Below are positions 8,119 through 15,042 of a stretch of 22,026 bases of DNA, one piece after another. Position 1 is the stretch's first letter. Every line of letters begins with the position of its first letter. Origin of the DNA: JAEUMY01 sp031394355 (GTDB lineage: Bacteria; Pseudomonadota; Gammaproteobacteria; Burkholderiales; Usitatibacteraceae). A program made the position numbers and the translations under genes. The DNA lies in the NCBI GenBank assembly GCA_031394355.1, contig JANNSU010000011.1, positions 1 to 22,026 of the forward strand. Direction: 5' to 3'. The notes under the pieces were generated by a model. The model was not told the origin of the DNA. It searched no databases and saw nothing but the letters and a program-made list of their open reading frames with translations.

Positions 8119-8678
8119 CATCCAGCATCTTTCCTGCCGCCTTTGCAGCGCAACGCCAGCTTGACGAGGCTGGCATCCGATCGTGCATCATCGGAGGCAT
8201 CGCCCTGCAGCGTTGGGGCGAGACTCGTCTGACCACGGGCGTCGATTTCACTCTGGCGGCGCTCATCGGTACGGAGCAGGAAGTCGTCACCACTTTGGCA
8301 AACCTGTTCCGCCCCCGCTTCCCGGATGCTGACCGGCAAGCTCTTGCGCACAGGGTCTATCTCGCCTTGGGCGAACAAGGCGTGGCACTTGATTTTTCAC
8401 TTGGCAGTCTTGACTTCGAGTTGCGCGCCATTGATCGGGCGACGCGATTCGACTTCGGCTCCGGGCTGGTGCGTACGTGCAGCGCGGAGGACCTGGTTGT
8501 CTACAAGGCATTCGCCGGGCGGGACAAGGATTGGGTGGATCTGAATGGCGTGATACTTCGCCAGGGCCCCAAGTTGAACTGGCCCCAAATTCTGGAAGAA
8601 CTGAAGCCCCTCGCCGACCTGAAGGAAGCCCCGGAACTGGTGAACAAGCTCATCGCGCTCCGCGACAGACTCGCTTGA
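8112..8678 (+). CDS. Nucleotidyltransferase-fold protein, AbiEii/AbiGii-like
   Basis: The 188-residue product has the layout of small polymerase-beta-type nucleotidyltransferases. The GG motif is at 28-29 (IIGGIALQRWGETRLT), the following strand has an aspartate at 45 (GVDFTL), and a later VALDFSLGSLDFE could hold the third acidic residue. Family members usually read D-x-D in the second motif (RxTxDxD). Here the first aspartate is replaced by Gly43, which may weaken or abolish catalysis. The C-terminal SAEDLVVYKAFAGRDKDWVDL is also typical of this family. Start is GTG 8112, inside the end of the upstream gene. Homologs include toxins of AbiE-type systems, but many uncharacterised relatives exist, so a toxin function is not shown. 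Confidence 0.8.
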   Translation: MLTSSIFPAAFAAQRQLDEAGIRSCIIGGIALQRWGETRLTTGVDFTLAALIGTEQEVVTTLANLFRPRFPDADRQALAHRVYLALGEQGVALDFSLGSLDFELRAIDRATRFDFGSGLVRTCSAEDLVVYKAFAGRDKDWVDLNGVILRQGPKLNWPQILEELKPLADLKEAPELVNKLIALRDRLA

Positions 8679-8771
8679 TCCCATCCGCAGCCAAGGCATC
8701 GCTGCGCCAAATGACGCATTTGCGGTACCTTTCAAGCTGGCGCCCCCAACAGCGCGGGCCTATCATTCCGC

Positions 8772-9473
8772 ATGCGTAAAGTTCTCATCGTTGAAGACGA
8801 CTTGGCCTTCCGAGGCCGTTTCGTCGACATCATCCAAAGCGACCCGGACTATGTGCTGGTTGCCGCTGTTGGTACCGCGGCAGAGGGCATTGCGGCGGTG
8901 GATCAATCTGCGCCCGATGTTCTGTTGGTCGATCTTGGGTTACCCGACAAAAGTGGCATCGATGTCATACGGCATGCCGCCAAGGTACGGCCCCAGTGCG
9001 AAAGCATGGTGGTCACGGTGTTTGGCGATGAGGCACACGTGCTCGCGAGCATCGAGGCCGGTGCCACCGGGTATCTGCTGAAGGATGCCTCCGCTGAACA
9101 GTTTCTGGCCAGCATCCGCGAGCTGGTCTCGGGGGGGTCGCCCATCAGCCCGGTGATCGCGCGCGGGCTGTTGCGTCGCTTCATGCCCAATCCAGTGGTG
9201 CCCAGCAACGAATCAAATCTGTCGGATCGCGAACGCGAAATTCTCAAGCTGGTGGCGAAGGGTTTCAATTTCGGGGAGATCGGCCAGCTTCTATCCATCT
9301 CCCCGCATACCGTCACCAGCCACATCAAGAAGATTTACCGCAAGATGGCCGTGCACTCCCGGGGCGAAGCCGTCTATGAGGCGCAACGGATGGGCCTGCT
9401 GGATAGTTGGCCCGCCATTCACGTGAGCCAGCTGGGTAGCGCCGGCCCCTTGGCCCCGTCGAAGAAGAACTAG
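8772..9473 (+). CDS. NarL/FixJ-family response regulator (receiver + LuxR HTH)
   Basis: A 233-residue two-component regulator. The receiver domain (about 1-120) has the acidic pair Glu8-Asp9-Asp10, phospho-acceptor Asp54 (VDLGLP), Thr82 and Lys104 (LLKDA), the full conserved set. A LuxR-type DNA-binding domain follows at about 150-212: LSDREREILKLVAKGF, then SPHTVTSHIKKIYRKMAVHSR. After it comes a 20-residue tail of low complexity. The likely partner is the histidine kinase encoded convergently at 9604-11517, separated only by an inverted-repeat element. The TAG stop codon (9471-9473) lies inside the left end of that element. TATCAT at 8761-8766 sits only five bases before the ATG; no ribosome binding site is evident. 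Target genes are unknown. Confidence 0.92.
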   Translation: MRKVLIVEDDLAFRGRFVDIIQSDPDYVLVAAVGTAAEGIAAVDQSAPDVLLVDLGLPDKSGIDVIRHAAKVRPQCESMVVTVFGDEAHVLASIEAGATGYLLKDASAEQFLASIRELVSGGSPISPVIARGLLRRFMPNPVVPSNESNLSDREREILKLVAKGFNFGEIGQLLSISPHTVTSHIKKIYRKMAVHSRGEAVYEAQRMGLLDSWPAIHVSQLGSAGPLAPSKKN

Positions 9474-9607
9474 GGAGCCACTGATCAAGTTCAAAAAACC
9501 CGTCATACCGGCGAAAGCCGGTATCCAGCCTTGAATTCAATCAACATGTTGCGAAGTCATGGATACCGGCTTTCGCCGGTATGACAACTTCATCAGAGGC
9601 TCCCTAG
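9470..9607. repeat. MITE-like inverted-repeat element with CTAG ends (138 bp), between convergent genes
   Basis: The ends 9470-9491 and 9586-9607 form a 22-bp inverted repeat (CTAGGGAGCC...GGCTCCCTAG) with two mismatches. Inside are perfect 26-bp inverted arms at 9502-9527 and 9560-9585. Each arm is itself a hairpin: ATACCGGC, a four-base loop (GAAA or TTTC), GCCGGTAT. Such CCGGCGAAAGCCGG hairpins are common as dispersed repeats in proteobacterial genomes (recalled, not searched). No coding capacity is present. Both flanking genes end inside it: the response regulator stop TAG at 9471-9473 and the kinase stop at 9606-9604. It probably also works as a two-way transcription terminator. Confidence 0.85.
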
Positions 9608-11517
9608 CCCACCCGCCCAGGTTGGGCGAGATTGAAGACCAGTTCGACACTGTGTCCTTCTTCATGATGAACATGCTCGATGTAGGCGCCAAGTGCCTGG
9701 GCGCGATTTTGCATGTTGCTGATGCCGCGACCCCGTCGATGTTGCAATGAAGCTCCGCCGGGGAGTGATGGCTGGCTTCTGTCGCCCTTGGTGCCATTGT
9801 CGGAAATGATCAAGCGCGCCTCGCGGGGCGATTCCCAGGTCTCGATCCGGACCCGATTGGCGCCCGAGTGCTTCAGCACGTTGGTGATGGCCTCCTGCAC
9901 GATGCGCATCACCTGCAGCAGCGCATGCGGCCCGACCTGCTTCAGCGGGGACAACTCGCCAACCTTCCACTCCATATCGATGCCCGCCGCATTCAGGCGC
10001 GGCTCCAGGCGATAGCGAAGATTTCCCAGCAGACTGGCCAGGTCATTGTCTTCCGGCTGCATGGAGTCAATGGTGAGTCGCATGTCGTCAATGCAGCCCC
10101 GCAACGACTCCGCCACTTCCTTTTGCGTGAGCACCCGATTTTCCACCAGCGCAAGCGTGGTCATGAGCTGGGAGCCCAGCCCGTCATGCATGTCCTGCAT
10201 CACCCTTGCCCGCTCATCAGCCACCGCCGACTGCCGCTCGATGTCGTTGATGCGCGCGTAGTTGTCTTCCAGCTCGCGGTGCTTCTCCTCCACGCGGGCT
10301 TCGAGGCTGCGATTGAGCTGCTCCACTTCGCGCACAGAATCCAGCAGTCGCTTCAGCAACGCCCAACCCATGGCTAGAAACAACGGCAGTGCCGCGTACT
10401 GAAGCCAATACAGGGTCTCGAATCCAAAGTTGTTGGCCACGGCAAGCACATCGCGCGCGCCAATCAGCACCATGGCGGATGCGGCCAGAAACAGAAGGAT
10501 GTGCTCCAGTCGGCGCGATTGCCATGCATGCCGGCCGAGCAGCAGACAGACCATGATTCCCATCACATTGGCGAACTGGTAAGTGCCGAACCGCAGCCAT
10601 CCCGTGAGGCTGCCAGGCCCCACTATTTCCAGCAAAAAGGGCAGCACCAGCAATATGACGGCTGCCACTTCCACGAGCCGCGATCGAACATTGATGTAGC
10701 GCACGGCGAACATCGCGAGCAGCGCAAACACGCCGTTGAAAAGCTGCATCTGCAGCAGATCCAGCAATGCGTCCGACATGGGCACTGCATGCCACTGCAA
10801 ATGCAGCAGATTGCGGCCAGACCAGCAGGCCAGGGCCAGGGCGAAGTACAACAACTCGCTGCGTTCGCGGCGCAATACCCAGTAGAGCGACAGGAATATG
10901 ATCAGGAAGGCATTGATGCCGTTCTGGATCCACGGAAAGGTGAGTTGATGGAACTGTCGCATCTCGAATGTGGGCCGCAGATCCATGTCAGCGCCGACGT
11001 ACACGCGTGACAGCCCATCCTTGCCGATTTCCGATGTGACCAGGCGTATATCGAGAACATTGCGACCGGCCTTCAGGAGGGCAGGCGAGATCGGGTAGTA
11101 ATGCGTGCGGTTCCAGTTGCGATAGTGCGGGTCATCAATGGGCCCGCCACTGCCGAGGAAAGCGCCGTTGAGGTAGAAGGCAGCATTGCGACTGGCGCGC
11201 GGCACATACAAAGCCTGCGCCGTGTTGGGCTGCACATCGATGAAGAACACGATCCGATACCAGCCTTCACGGGTCAGGTCGCGACGAGCTTGTGTCCACA
11301 CATCAGGAAGATTCACCGCCATGCCCGTCGGGACACTGTCGCTGCCCGGCGCAAAGCCCGGCACAGCGCCGAGAAATTGCGCCTGCTCGATCGGGTTGGT
11401 CCGGTGCGATGCATGTCCAACACTCACCTGCATGACGCACCACAAACAGACCGCCCACACTGCCCAGGTCCGACAGGCGGGATGATTCAGGCTGCCTCCA
11501 CGCCGAGCGGTGTTCAC
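9604..11517 (-). CDS. Membrane sensor histidine kinase, 7TMR-DISM type, HisKA_3/NarX-like
   Basis: A 637-residue kinase. A signal-like helix at about 17-36 is followed by an extracytoplasmic beta-rich domain (about 40-180) resembling the jelly-roll sugar-binding domain seen before 7TMR-DISM modules (YRIVFFIDV, AAFYLNGAFLG, GRNVLDIRL). About seven hydrophobic helices follow (about 195-388), then a coiled coil (395-435). The HisKA_3 phosphorylation site is His444 in MQDMHDGLGSQL. The ATPase N box is at 540-550 (VQEAITNVLKH), the DNG motif at 573-575 and the G box GRGISNMQNR at 596-605. Start is GTG 11517, since the next Met is within the first helix. It is the last gene of a minus-strand group, 31 bases after the TraB/GumN-like gene. 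Its TAG stop lies in the right end of the MITE-like element. The stimulus is unknown; the sugar-binding-like domain suggests a periplasmic ligand. Confidence 0.9.
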   Translation of the reverse strand: MNTARRGGSLNHPACRTWAVWAVCLWCVMQVSVGHASHRTNPIEQAQFLGAVPGFAPGSDSVPTGMAVNLPDVWTQARRDLTREGWYRIVFFIDVQPNTAQALYVPRASRNAAFYLNGAFLGSGGPIDDPHYRNWNRTHYYPISPALLKAGRNVLDIRLVTSEIGKDGLSRVYVGADMDLRPTFEMRQFHQLTFPWIQNGINAFLIIFLSLYWVLRRERSELLYFALALACWSGRNLLHLQWHAVPMSDALLDLLQMQLFNGVFALLAMFAVRYINVRSRLVEVAAVILLVLPFLLEIVGPGSLTGWLRFGTYQFANVMGIMVCLLLGRHAWQSRRLEHILLFLAASAMVLIGARDVLAVANNFGFETLYWLQYAALPLFLAMGWALLKRLLDSVREVEQLNRSLEARVEEKHRELEDNYARINDIERQSAVADERARVMQDMHDGLGSQLMTTLALVENRVLTQKEVAESLRGCIDDMRLTIDSMQPEDNDLASLLGNLRYRLEPRLNAAGIDMEWKVGELSPLKQVGPHALLQVMRIVQEAITNVLKHSGANRVRIETWESPREARLIISDNGTKGDRSQPSLPGGASLQHRRGRGISNMQNRAQALGAYIEHVHHEEGHSVELVFNLAQPGRVG

Positions 11518-11548
11518 GCCCAGACCATTTCAGATGCTGATCGAGCCA

Positions 11549-12499
11549 TCATCGCTGCGTCACGGTATAGCCTTTGGCACGCAGCCCCTCCACGAGGCCG
11601 CGCGCGCCGGTGAGGTGCAACGCCCCTACTGCGACAAAATGGGTCTTGCCCCCTGCAAGCAGAGCTTCAGCCTTGGCCTGCATCTGGCGATTGCGCGAAT
11701 ACAGCAGCAGTTCTTCCAGCTCTGCCTTGCGCCGCTGGGCCTTGCCTGAATCAAGGGCTGCCTGGTCGAACCTCACTACGTCTCCAGCTTTCCAGGCCGC
11801 GATCAACGCGTCGATCTGCTTGGCAGATTCGCCAGACTCCAACGTGACCAGGCTGTTTTCCAGAAAGGCCTCCTGATCCACATCCGCGAGGCCGGCCATC
11901 AGCGCCATCTGCTGCTTGACACCCTCCAGTTCCACGATGGGCATCTTGCGCTCGAGAGCGCGACGAATGAGGTGGGCATCGACGCCTTGTTGCGCATCAA
12001 AGCCGTGGCGTCCGTACTCCGTCACCGCAAGTAGTCCGGCCAGGATGAAGGGCCGCATCGGTTTGACCGCGGCAAACGGGATGCCCAGCCTTTCCAGCTG
12101 CTTCTGCAGGCGCTCGACCATCGGCTTGGGCAGACGTGTCTCAATGCTGTCTGGCGGGGAGAACATCATGGCTGGCGCGGCGGCGCGGATGGCGGCCTCA
12201 TCGGTAATGTCGGCTTCGACGACCAACACATCCGACTGGGCAAAAGCCTGCTGTACCGACGCAGGAAGTGGATAAAAATCCGCACGGCCGACATGCACGG
12301 TGCCGAAGAGCCACAGGCGTCGGGGCGGACCGCCATCGGCTTTGGCCGGGAAAGTGACCTCCCACAGAAATGCCGACGGCTGCGGCGTTGTACGCGCGAC
12401 CGGTTCAGTCGCTAAAACCGTCCCGGCGAAGCCGAGGATGATGTAGAGCGCACCACTCAGCCAGCCCTGAAGTCTTGAACTCATAAGTCTTGAATTCAT
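11549..12499 (-). CDS. TraB/PrgY/GumN-family exported protein (Tiki-like putative metalloprotease)
   Basis: A 316-residue protein with a hydrophobic signal segment at about 12-30. The family's conserved features are present: FGTVHVG with His69, VVEADI, a central region rich in Met/Pro and QGVDAHL, and the C-terminal VAVGALHLTG with a second histidine. The related Tiki proteins use such GxxH and Glu residues for metal-dependent proteolysis. The bacterial proteins have no agreed substrate. The ATG at 12499 overlaps the greB stop (TGA 12498-12496) as ATGA. A strong AAGGAG at 12508-12513 lies 8 nt upstream. That ribosome binding site directly abuts and partly overlaps a GCGAATATTCGC palindrome. 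The first residues MNSRLMSSRL come from a short imperfect DNA duplication, so Met6 is a second possible start. Confidence 0.85.
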   Translation of the reverse strand: MNSRLMSSRLQGWLSGALYIILGFAGTVLATEPVARTTPQPSAFLWEVTFPAKADGGPPRRLWLFGTVHVGRADFYPLPASVQQAFAQSDVLVVEADITDEAAIRAAAPAMMFSPPDSIETRLPKPMVERLQKQLERLGIPFAAVKPMRPFILAGLLAVTEYGRHGFDAQQGVDAHLIRRALERKMPIVELEGVKQQMALMAGLADVDQEAFLENSLVTLESGESAKQIDALIAAWKAGDVVRFDQAALDSGKAQRRKAELEELLLYSRNRQMQAKAEALLAGGKTHFVAVGALHLTGARGLVEGLRAKGYTVTQR

Positions 12500-13134
12500 G
12501 CCTCTCCCTCCTTGCGAATATTCGCAATGTCCACATTCAGTCGTACGGGTGCCACCGGCACGAACGCGGGCATGGCAATGTCCTCGTAGCGCACTTCGAT
12601 GATCTCCAGCGGCTCGTTACCACCCGGTGCATGCAGCTGAACCGTGTCCCCTTCACGCGCCTTGATGAGACAACGTGCCAAGGGTGAAATCCAGCTGATG
12701 TAACCCCTCGCCGTGTCGATTTCGTCCACGCCCACGATGCTGACTGTCTGTTCACGGCCATCCGCGTGCAACACCGTCACGGTTGCGCCGAAGAAAATGT
12801 GGCTGGCATCCTCACGGGGCTGACGCGGGTCCACCACCTCTGCCGCATCCAGCCGCTTGTTGAGGAACCGGATGCGGCGGTCTATCTCGCGCAGGCGCTT
12901 CTTGCCGTAGAGGTAATCGCCGTTCTCCGAGCGATCGCCATTTTTGGCAGCCCAGGACACCGTGGCCGTCACCTCGGGGCGCTCCGAATCGAGCAGCCAC
13001 TTCAACTCATCCAGCAGTCTGCGCTGCCCGCGCGGCGTGATGTAGTTCTTGGCACCCGCCGGAATGGGTGGTGCACCGGCTTCCAGATCATCGTCCGGAT
13101 CCTGTTCGGTTTCCCTGGTGAATGCCTTGCTCAT
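12496..13134 (-). CDS. greB: Transcription elongation factor GreB
   Basis: The 212-residue product rescues backtracked RNA polymerase by stimulating cleavage of the nascent RNA. The coiled-coil tip is clear: GDRSENGDYLYGKKRLREIDRRIRFLNKRL, with the acidic Asp/Glu pair that coordinates magnesium in the polymerase channel. The FKBP-like C-terminal domain follows (TVTVLHADG, ISPLARCLIKAREGDTVQL). Start ATG 13134 gives MSKAFTRE, the usual GreB opening; the frame extends upstream to 13380 but with no family similarity. Compared with the usual 158-170 residues, it has about 20 extra acidic/proline residues near the N-terminus and about 25 at the C-terminus. The C-terminal extension ends in ANIRKEGEA, encoded over a GCGAATATTCGC palindrome. 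It overlaps the downstream TraB/GumN-like gene by 4 bases and is divergent from the J-like gene at 13258. Confidence 0.9.
   Translation of the reverse strand: MSKAFTRETEQDPDDDLEAGAPPIPAGAKNYITPRGQRRLLDELKWLLDSERPEVTATVSWAAKNGDRSENGDYLYGKKRLREIDRRIRFLNKRLDAAEVVDPRQPREDASHIFFGATVTVLHADGREQTVSIVGVDEIDTARGYISWISPLARCLIKAREGDTVQLHAPGGNEPLEIIEVRYEDIAMPAFVPVAPVRLNVDIANIRKEGEA
12512..12527. repeat. TTGCGAATATTCGCAA palindrome, copy 3 (3' end of greB)
   Basis: A perfect 16-bp palindrome. On the coding (minus) strand it is read ATT GCG AAT ATT CGC AAG, giving Ile-Ala-Asn-Ile-Arg-Lys in the greB tail. Its last two bases are also the first two of the AAGGAG ribosome binding site of the next gene. Confidence 0.9.
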
Positions 13135-13257
13135 GGAGGGGTGAATGTGCGGCAGGATCGGAAGTTGAATGGGTGCAAAGCCTGGCCAAGGTCGTGAAGC
13201 AGGTTCACTCAGCTGCCTTGAAATGGTGGAAAATGCGGTCAGAACAAGGAGAACATT

Positions 13258-13962
13258 GTGGCACGAGACCTGTTCGACATCCTCGACGTCCCCGAAACCG
13301 CGACACCTGCCTGGATCAAGCGTGCGTATGCGCTGCGCAAGCAGTCCATCATCGAAGATGGCGCGCTCGACAGCCGCCACCGTGAACTTGAGTTGGGCGC
13401 GCTGGACGAAGCCTACCGCGTCCTGTCAGACGATAATCGCCGCAGCGCCTATCTGGACACCCTGCACCGCCAGCCGCGACCGCTCCTGCCTGCCTCGGCA
13501 CTCAGCCTGTTGCTGTCGACGGGAATGCTGGCCTTCTACTTTGTGTGCCTGCTTTCCGCCCTGGTTTTCGCCTACCAGCACAATCAGGAGCAGGCCCGGA
13601 TTCGAATTGAAGAAGACCGCATTGCCGCCGAGTCAGCCCGTGCAACCAAGGAACTGGAAAATCGTGCCCAGCTGGAACGGGAACGCATGGCCCGCTCGGC
13701 AGACAATGAACGCATTCGGCTGGAGCAGCTGCAACGTCAGCAGTTCGAGCGTGACCGGCGCAATCTCGACACGTGGCAGCGACAGGCGCAATTCGCGGCC
13801 CGATCAGAAGAGCAGCAGCGGCTGTATGCCGAGCGTCAGCAGCAATATCTGGCTGAACAGGCAGAGCGCCGCGAGCGTCTTGAACGTGAGGAAGAGCGGC
13901 GGCGCGCCCTGGCTGAACTCGAGCGGCAAAAGCGCTGGATCCGAGAGTCCGAGCGCCGCTAG
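13258..13962 (+). CDS. Membrane-anchored J-like coiled-coil protein
   Basis: A 234-residue protein. Residues 3-66 resemble a DnaJ domain (DLFDILDVPETATPAWIKRAYALRKQ...ALDEAYRVLSDDNRRSAYLD), but the loop that normally carries His-Pro-Asp reads SIIEDGALDS. It is therefore unlikely to stimulate an Hsp70 ATPase. One strong membrane helix follows at about 82-105 (SLLLSTGMLAFYFVCLLSALVFA), then about 125 residues of almost continuous Arg/Glu/Gln-rich coiled coil to the end. GTG 13258 is chosen because AAGGAG at 13246-13251 lies six bases before it. The gene is divergent from greB (123 bases between start codons). Its last codons overlap a minus-strand MarC/YhgN remnant. A scaffold or envelope role is possible, but nothing specific is shown. 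Confidence 0.75.
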   Translation: MARDLFDILDVPETATPAWIKRAYALRKQSIIEDGALDSRHRELELGALDEAYRVLSDDNRRSAYLDTLHRQPRPLLPASALSLLLSTGMLAFYFVCLLSALVFAYQHNQEQARIRIEEDRIAAESARATKELENRAQLERERMARSADNERIRLEQLQRQQFERDRRNLDTWQRQAQFAARSEEQQRLYAERQQQYLAEQAERRERLEREEERRRALAELERQKRWIRESERR

Positions 13963-14099
13963 CCGCATGGAGGTACCTCGCGACGGCGTGCTGGCTCGAC
14001 CTGTCTGAATCGCGACGACACCCGCGGCAGATTGCCCACCGGGTCCAGCACGAGGATCACGAGGATCGACAATACGGTCGCGGAGCGGTAAATCGGGGC
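13959..14099 (-). pseudogene. MarC/YhgN-family membrane protein, N-terminal remnant
   Basis: Between two stop codons on the minus strand lies a 46-codon frame reading SATVLSILVILVLDPVGNLP, then RVSSRFRQVEPARRREV. This closely resembles the first transmembrane helix and loop of E. coli YhgN and other MarC-family proteins (LILIMDPLGNLP...EPKRRR, as I recall it). The family is usually about 200 residues, so roughly three quarters are missing. No ATG start remains, and the frame ends where the 3' end of the J-like gene begins. It looks like the relic of a gene lost by deletion. The rest of the 184-base gap (13963-14146) holds a short direct repeat CACGAGGAT at about 14049-14066 and the 5' region of the DUF2238 gene. 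Confidence 0.55.
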
Positions 14100-14146
14100 T
14101 CAACATGACATCATCCTGAGCGACCGCCCCTTCAGACCACCCGGAC

Positions 14147-14821
14147 ATGACTGCCAACTCCTCTGCTGCAAGCGCCACGTCAAGCCTCGCGGTGACACCC
14201 CGGCTCATCCCGCTGACCTTGACCCTCATGGTTGCCCTGATCGTATCGGGCCTGCATCCCTTTGACCGGGCCACCTGGGGGATGGAAGTTGCGCCAGTGA
14301 TGATCGCGCTGCCGCTCTTGTGGGCGACGCGCCACTCCTTCCCGCTGACGGGGCTCATCACCACATTGATCGGCTTGCATTGCCTGGTTCTCATCATCGG
14401 CGGTGCCTACACCTATGCCCGCGTCCCATTCGGCTTCTGGATGCAGGAGATGATGGGCTTGTCGCGCAACCCCTACGACAAGATCGGCCACTTCATGCAG
14501 GGATTTGTCCCGGCATTGCTGGCGCGGGAAATCCTCTTGCGCGGCAAGCATGTCAACAGCCTGCGAATGGCAGCCTTCCTGTCCATCTGCGTGGCGCTCT
14601 CAATCAGCGCGGCCTACGAATTGATTGAATGGTGGGCAGCGCTGGCGCTGGGTCAGGGCGCCGACGAATTCCTCGGCACCCAGGGCGATCCGTGGGATAC
14701 ACAGTCGGACATGTTTCTCGCGCTGCTGGGGGCCATGGCAGCGGTGCTCTTGCTGACACGCTGGCATGACCGCCAGCTTCTGGCGCGTGGCACGCTGCCA
14801 CCGACAGGCACGACTCGCTGA
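14147..14821 (+). CDS. DUF2238 family inner-membrane protein (YjdF-like)
   Basis: This 224-residue protein has about six hydrophobic helices. The family signature GFWMQEMMGLSRNPYDKIGHFMQGFVPALLARE is followed by SISAAYELIEWW and a loop, GTQGDPWDTQSDMFLALLGA; these are the conserved motifs of DUF2238/YjdF proteins. The conserved Asp, His and Glu residues in or near the helices are suggestive of a membrane enzyme or metal site, but the family has no established function known to me. ATG 14147 is the first in frame and gives a hydrophilic N-terminus of about 18 residues; no clear ribosome binding site is seen. It ends 10 bases before a MITE-like element and is convergent with fnr. Confidence 0.85.
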   Translation: MTANSSAASATSSLAVTPRLIPLTLTLMVALIVSGLHPFDRATWGMEVAPVMIALPLLWATRHSFPLTGLITTLIGLHCLVLIIGGAYTYARVPFGFWMQEMMGLSRNPYDKIGHFMQGFVPALLAREILLRGKHVNSLRMAAFLSICVALSISAAYELIEWWAALALGQGADEFLGTQGDPWDTQSDMFLALLGAMAAVLLLTRWHDRQLLARGTLPPTGTTR

Positions 14822-14831
14822 TCGGACTCTG

Positions 14832-15042
14832 CTAGCAGTTTGTTGAATTTTAATTTCTCACACTCTTTGTGCGCACATGATGTGGCACTTCCCCCTTTGG
14901 AAAAGGGGGATTGAGGGGGATTTCGGTCCGTTGCCAGTGCGATGCGCTGCAAATCTCCCTCAATCCCTCTTTAGAAAAGAGGGAAGTGCCCGGCGATCAG
15001 CACGCTTCCTTGACACGCAATAGAAATTCAACAAACTGCTAG
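14832..15042. mobile_element. MITE-like element (211 bp) with 19-bp perfect terminal inverted repeats
   Basis: The ends at 14832-14850 and 15024-15042 are perfect inverted repeats (CTAGCAGTTTGTTGAATTT). Inside, 14884-14923 and 14951-14990 are inverted copies with about 85 percent identity over 40 bases. Each is a hairpin: CCCCCTTT/AAAGGGGG on the left and CCCTCTTT/AAAGAGGG on the right, a base-pair swap that keeps the stem. Repeats of the type GGGGGATTGAGGGGGATTT are widespread in proteobacteria (recalled). No transposase is encoded, so mobilisation would be in trans. CTAG at the tips could be a 4-bp target duplication, as for some IS5-family elements; TTTGTTGAA also vaguely recalls IS903/IS5 ends, but this is weak. 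The fnr stop codon (15041-15039) is within the right end. It sits between convergent genes and may terminate both. Confidence 0.85.

Noticed and set aside
13135..13380. Upstream extension of the greB frame (82 extra codons)
   Set aside because: It overlaps the divergent J-like gene and shows no GreB similarity; MSKAFTRE at 13134 is the usual GreB start.
14832..15042. Inverted repeats considered as a CRISPR or an attachment site
   Set aside because: There are no evenly spaced direct repeats with unique spacers; the symmetry is that of one palindromic element with terminal repeats.
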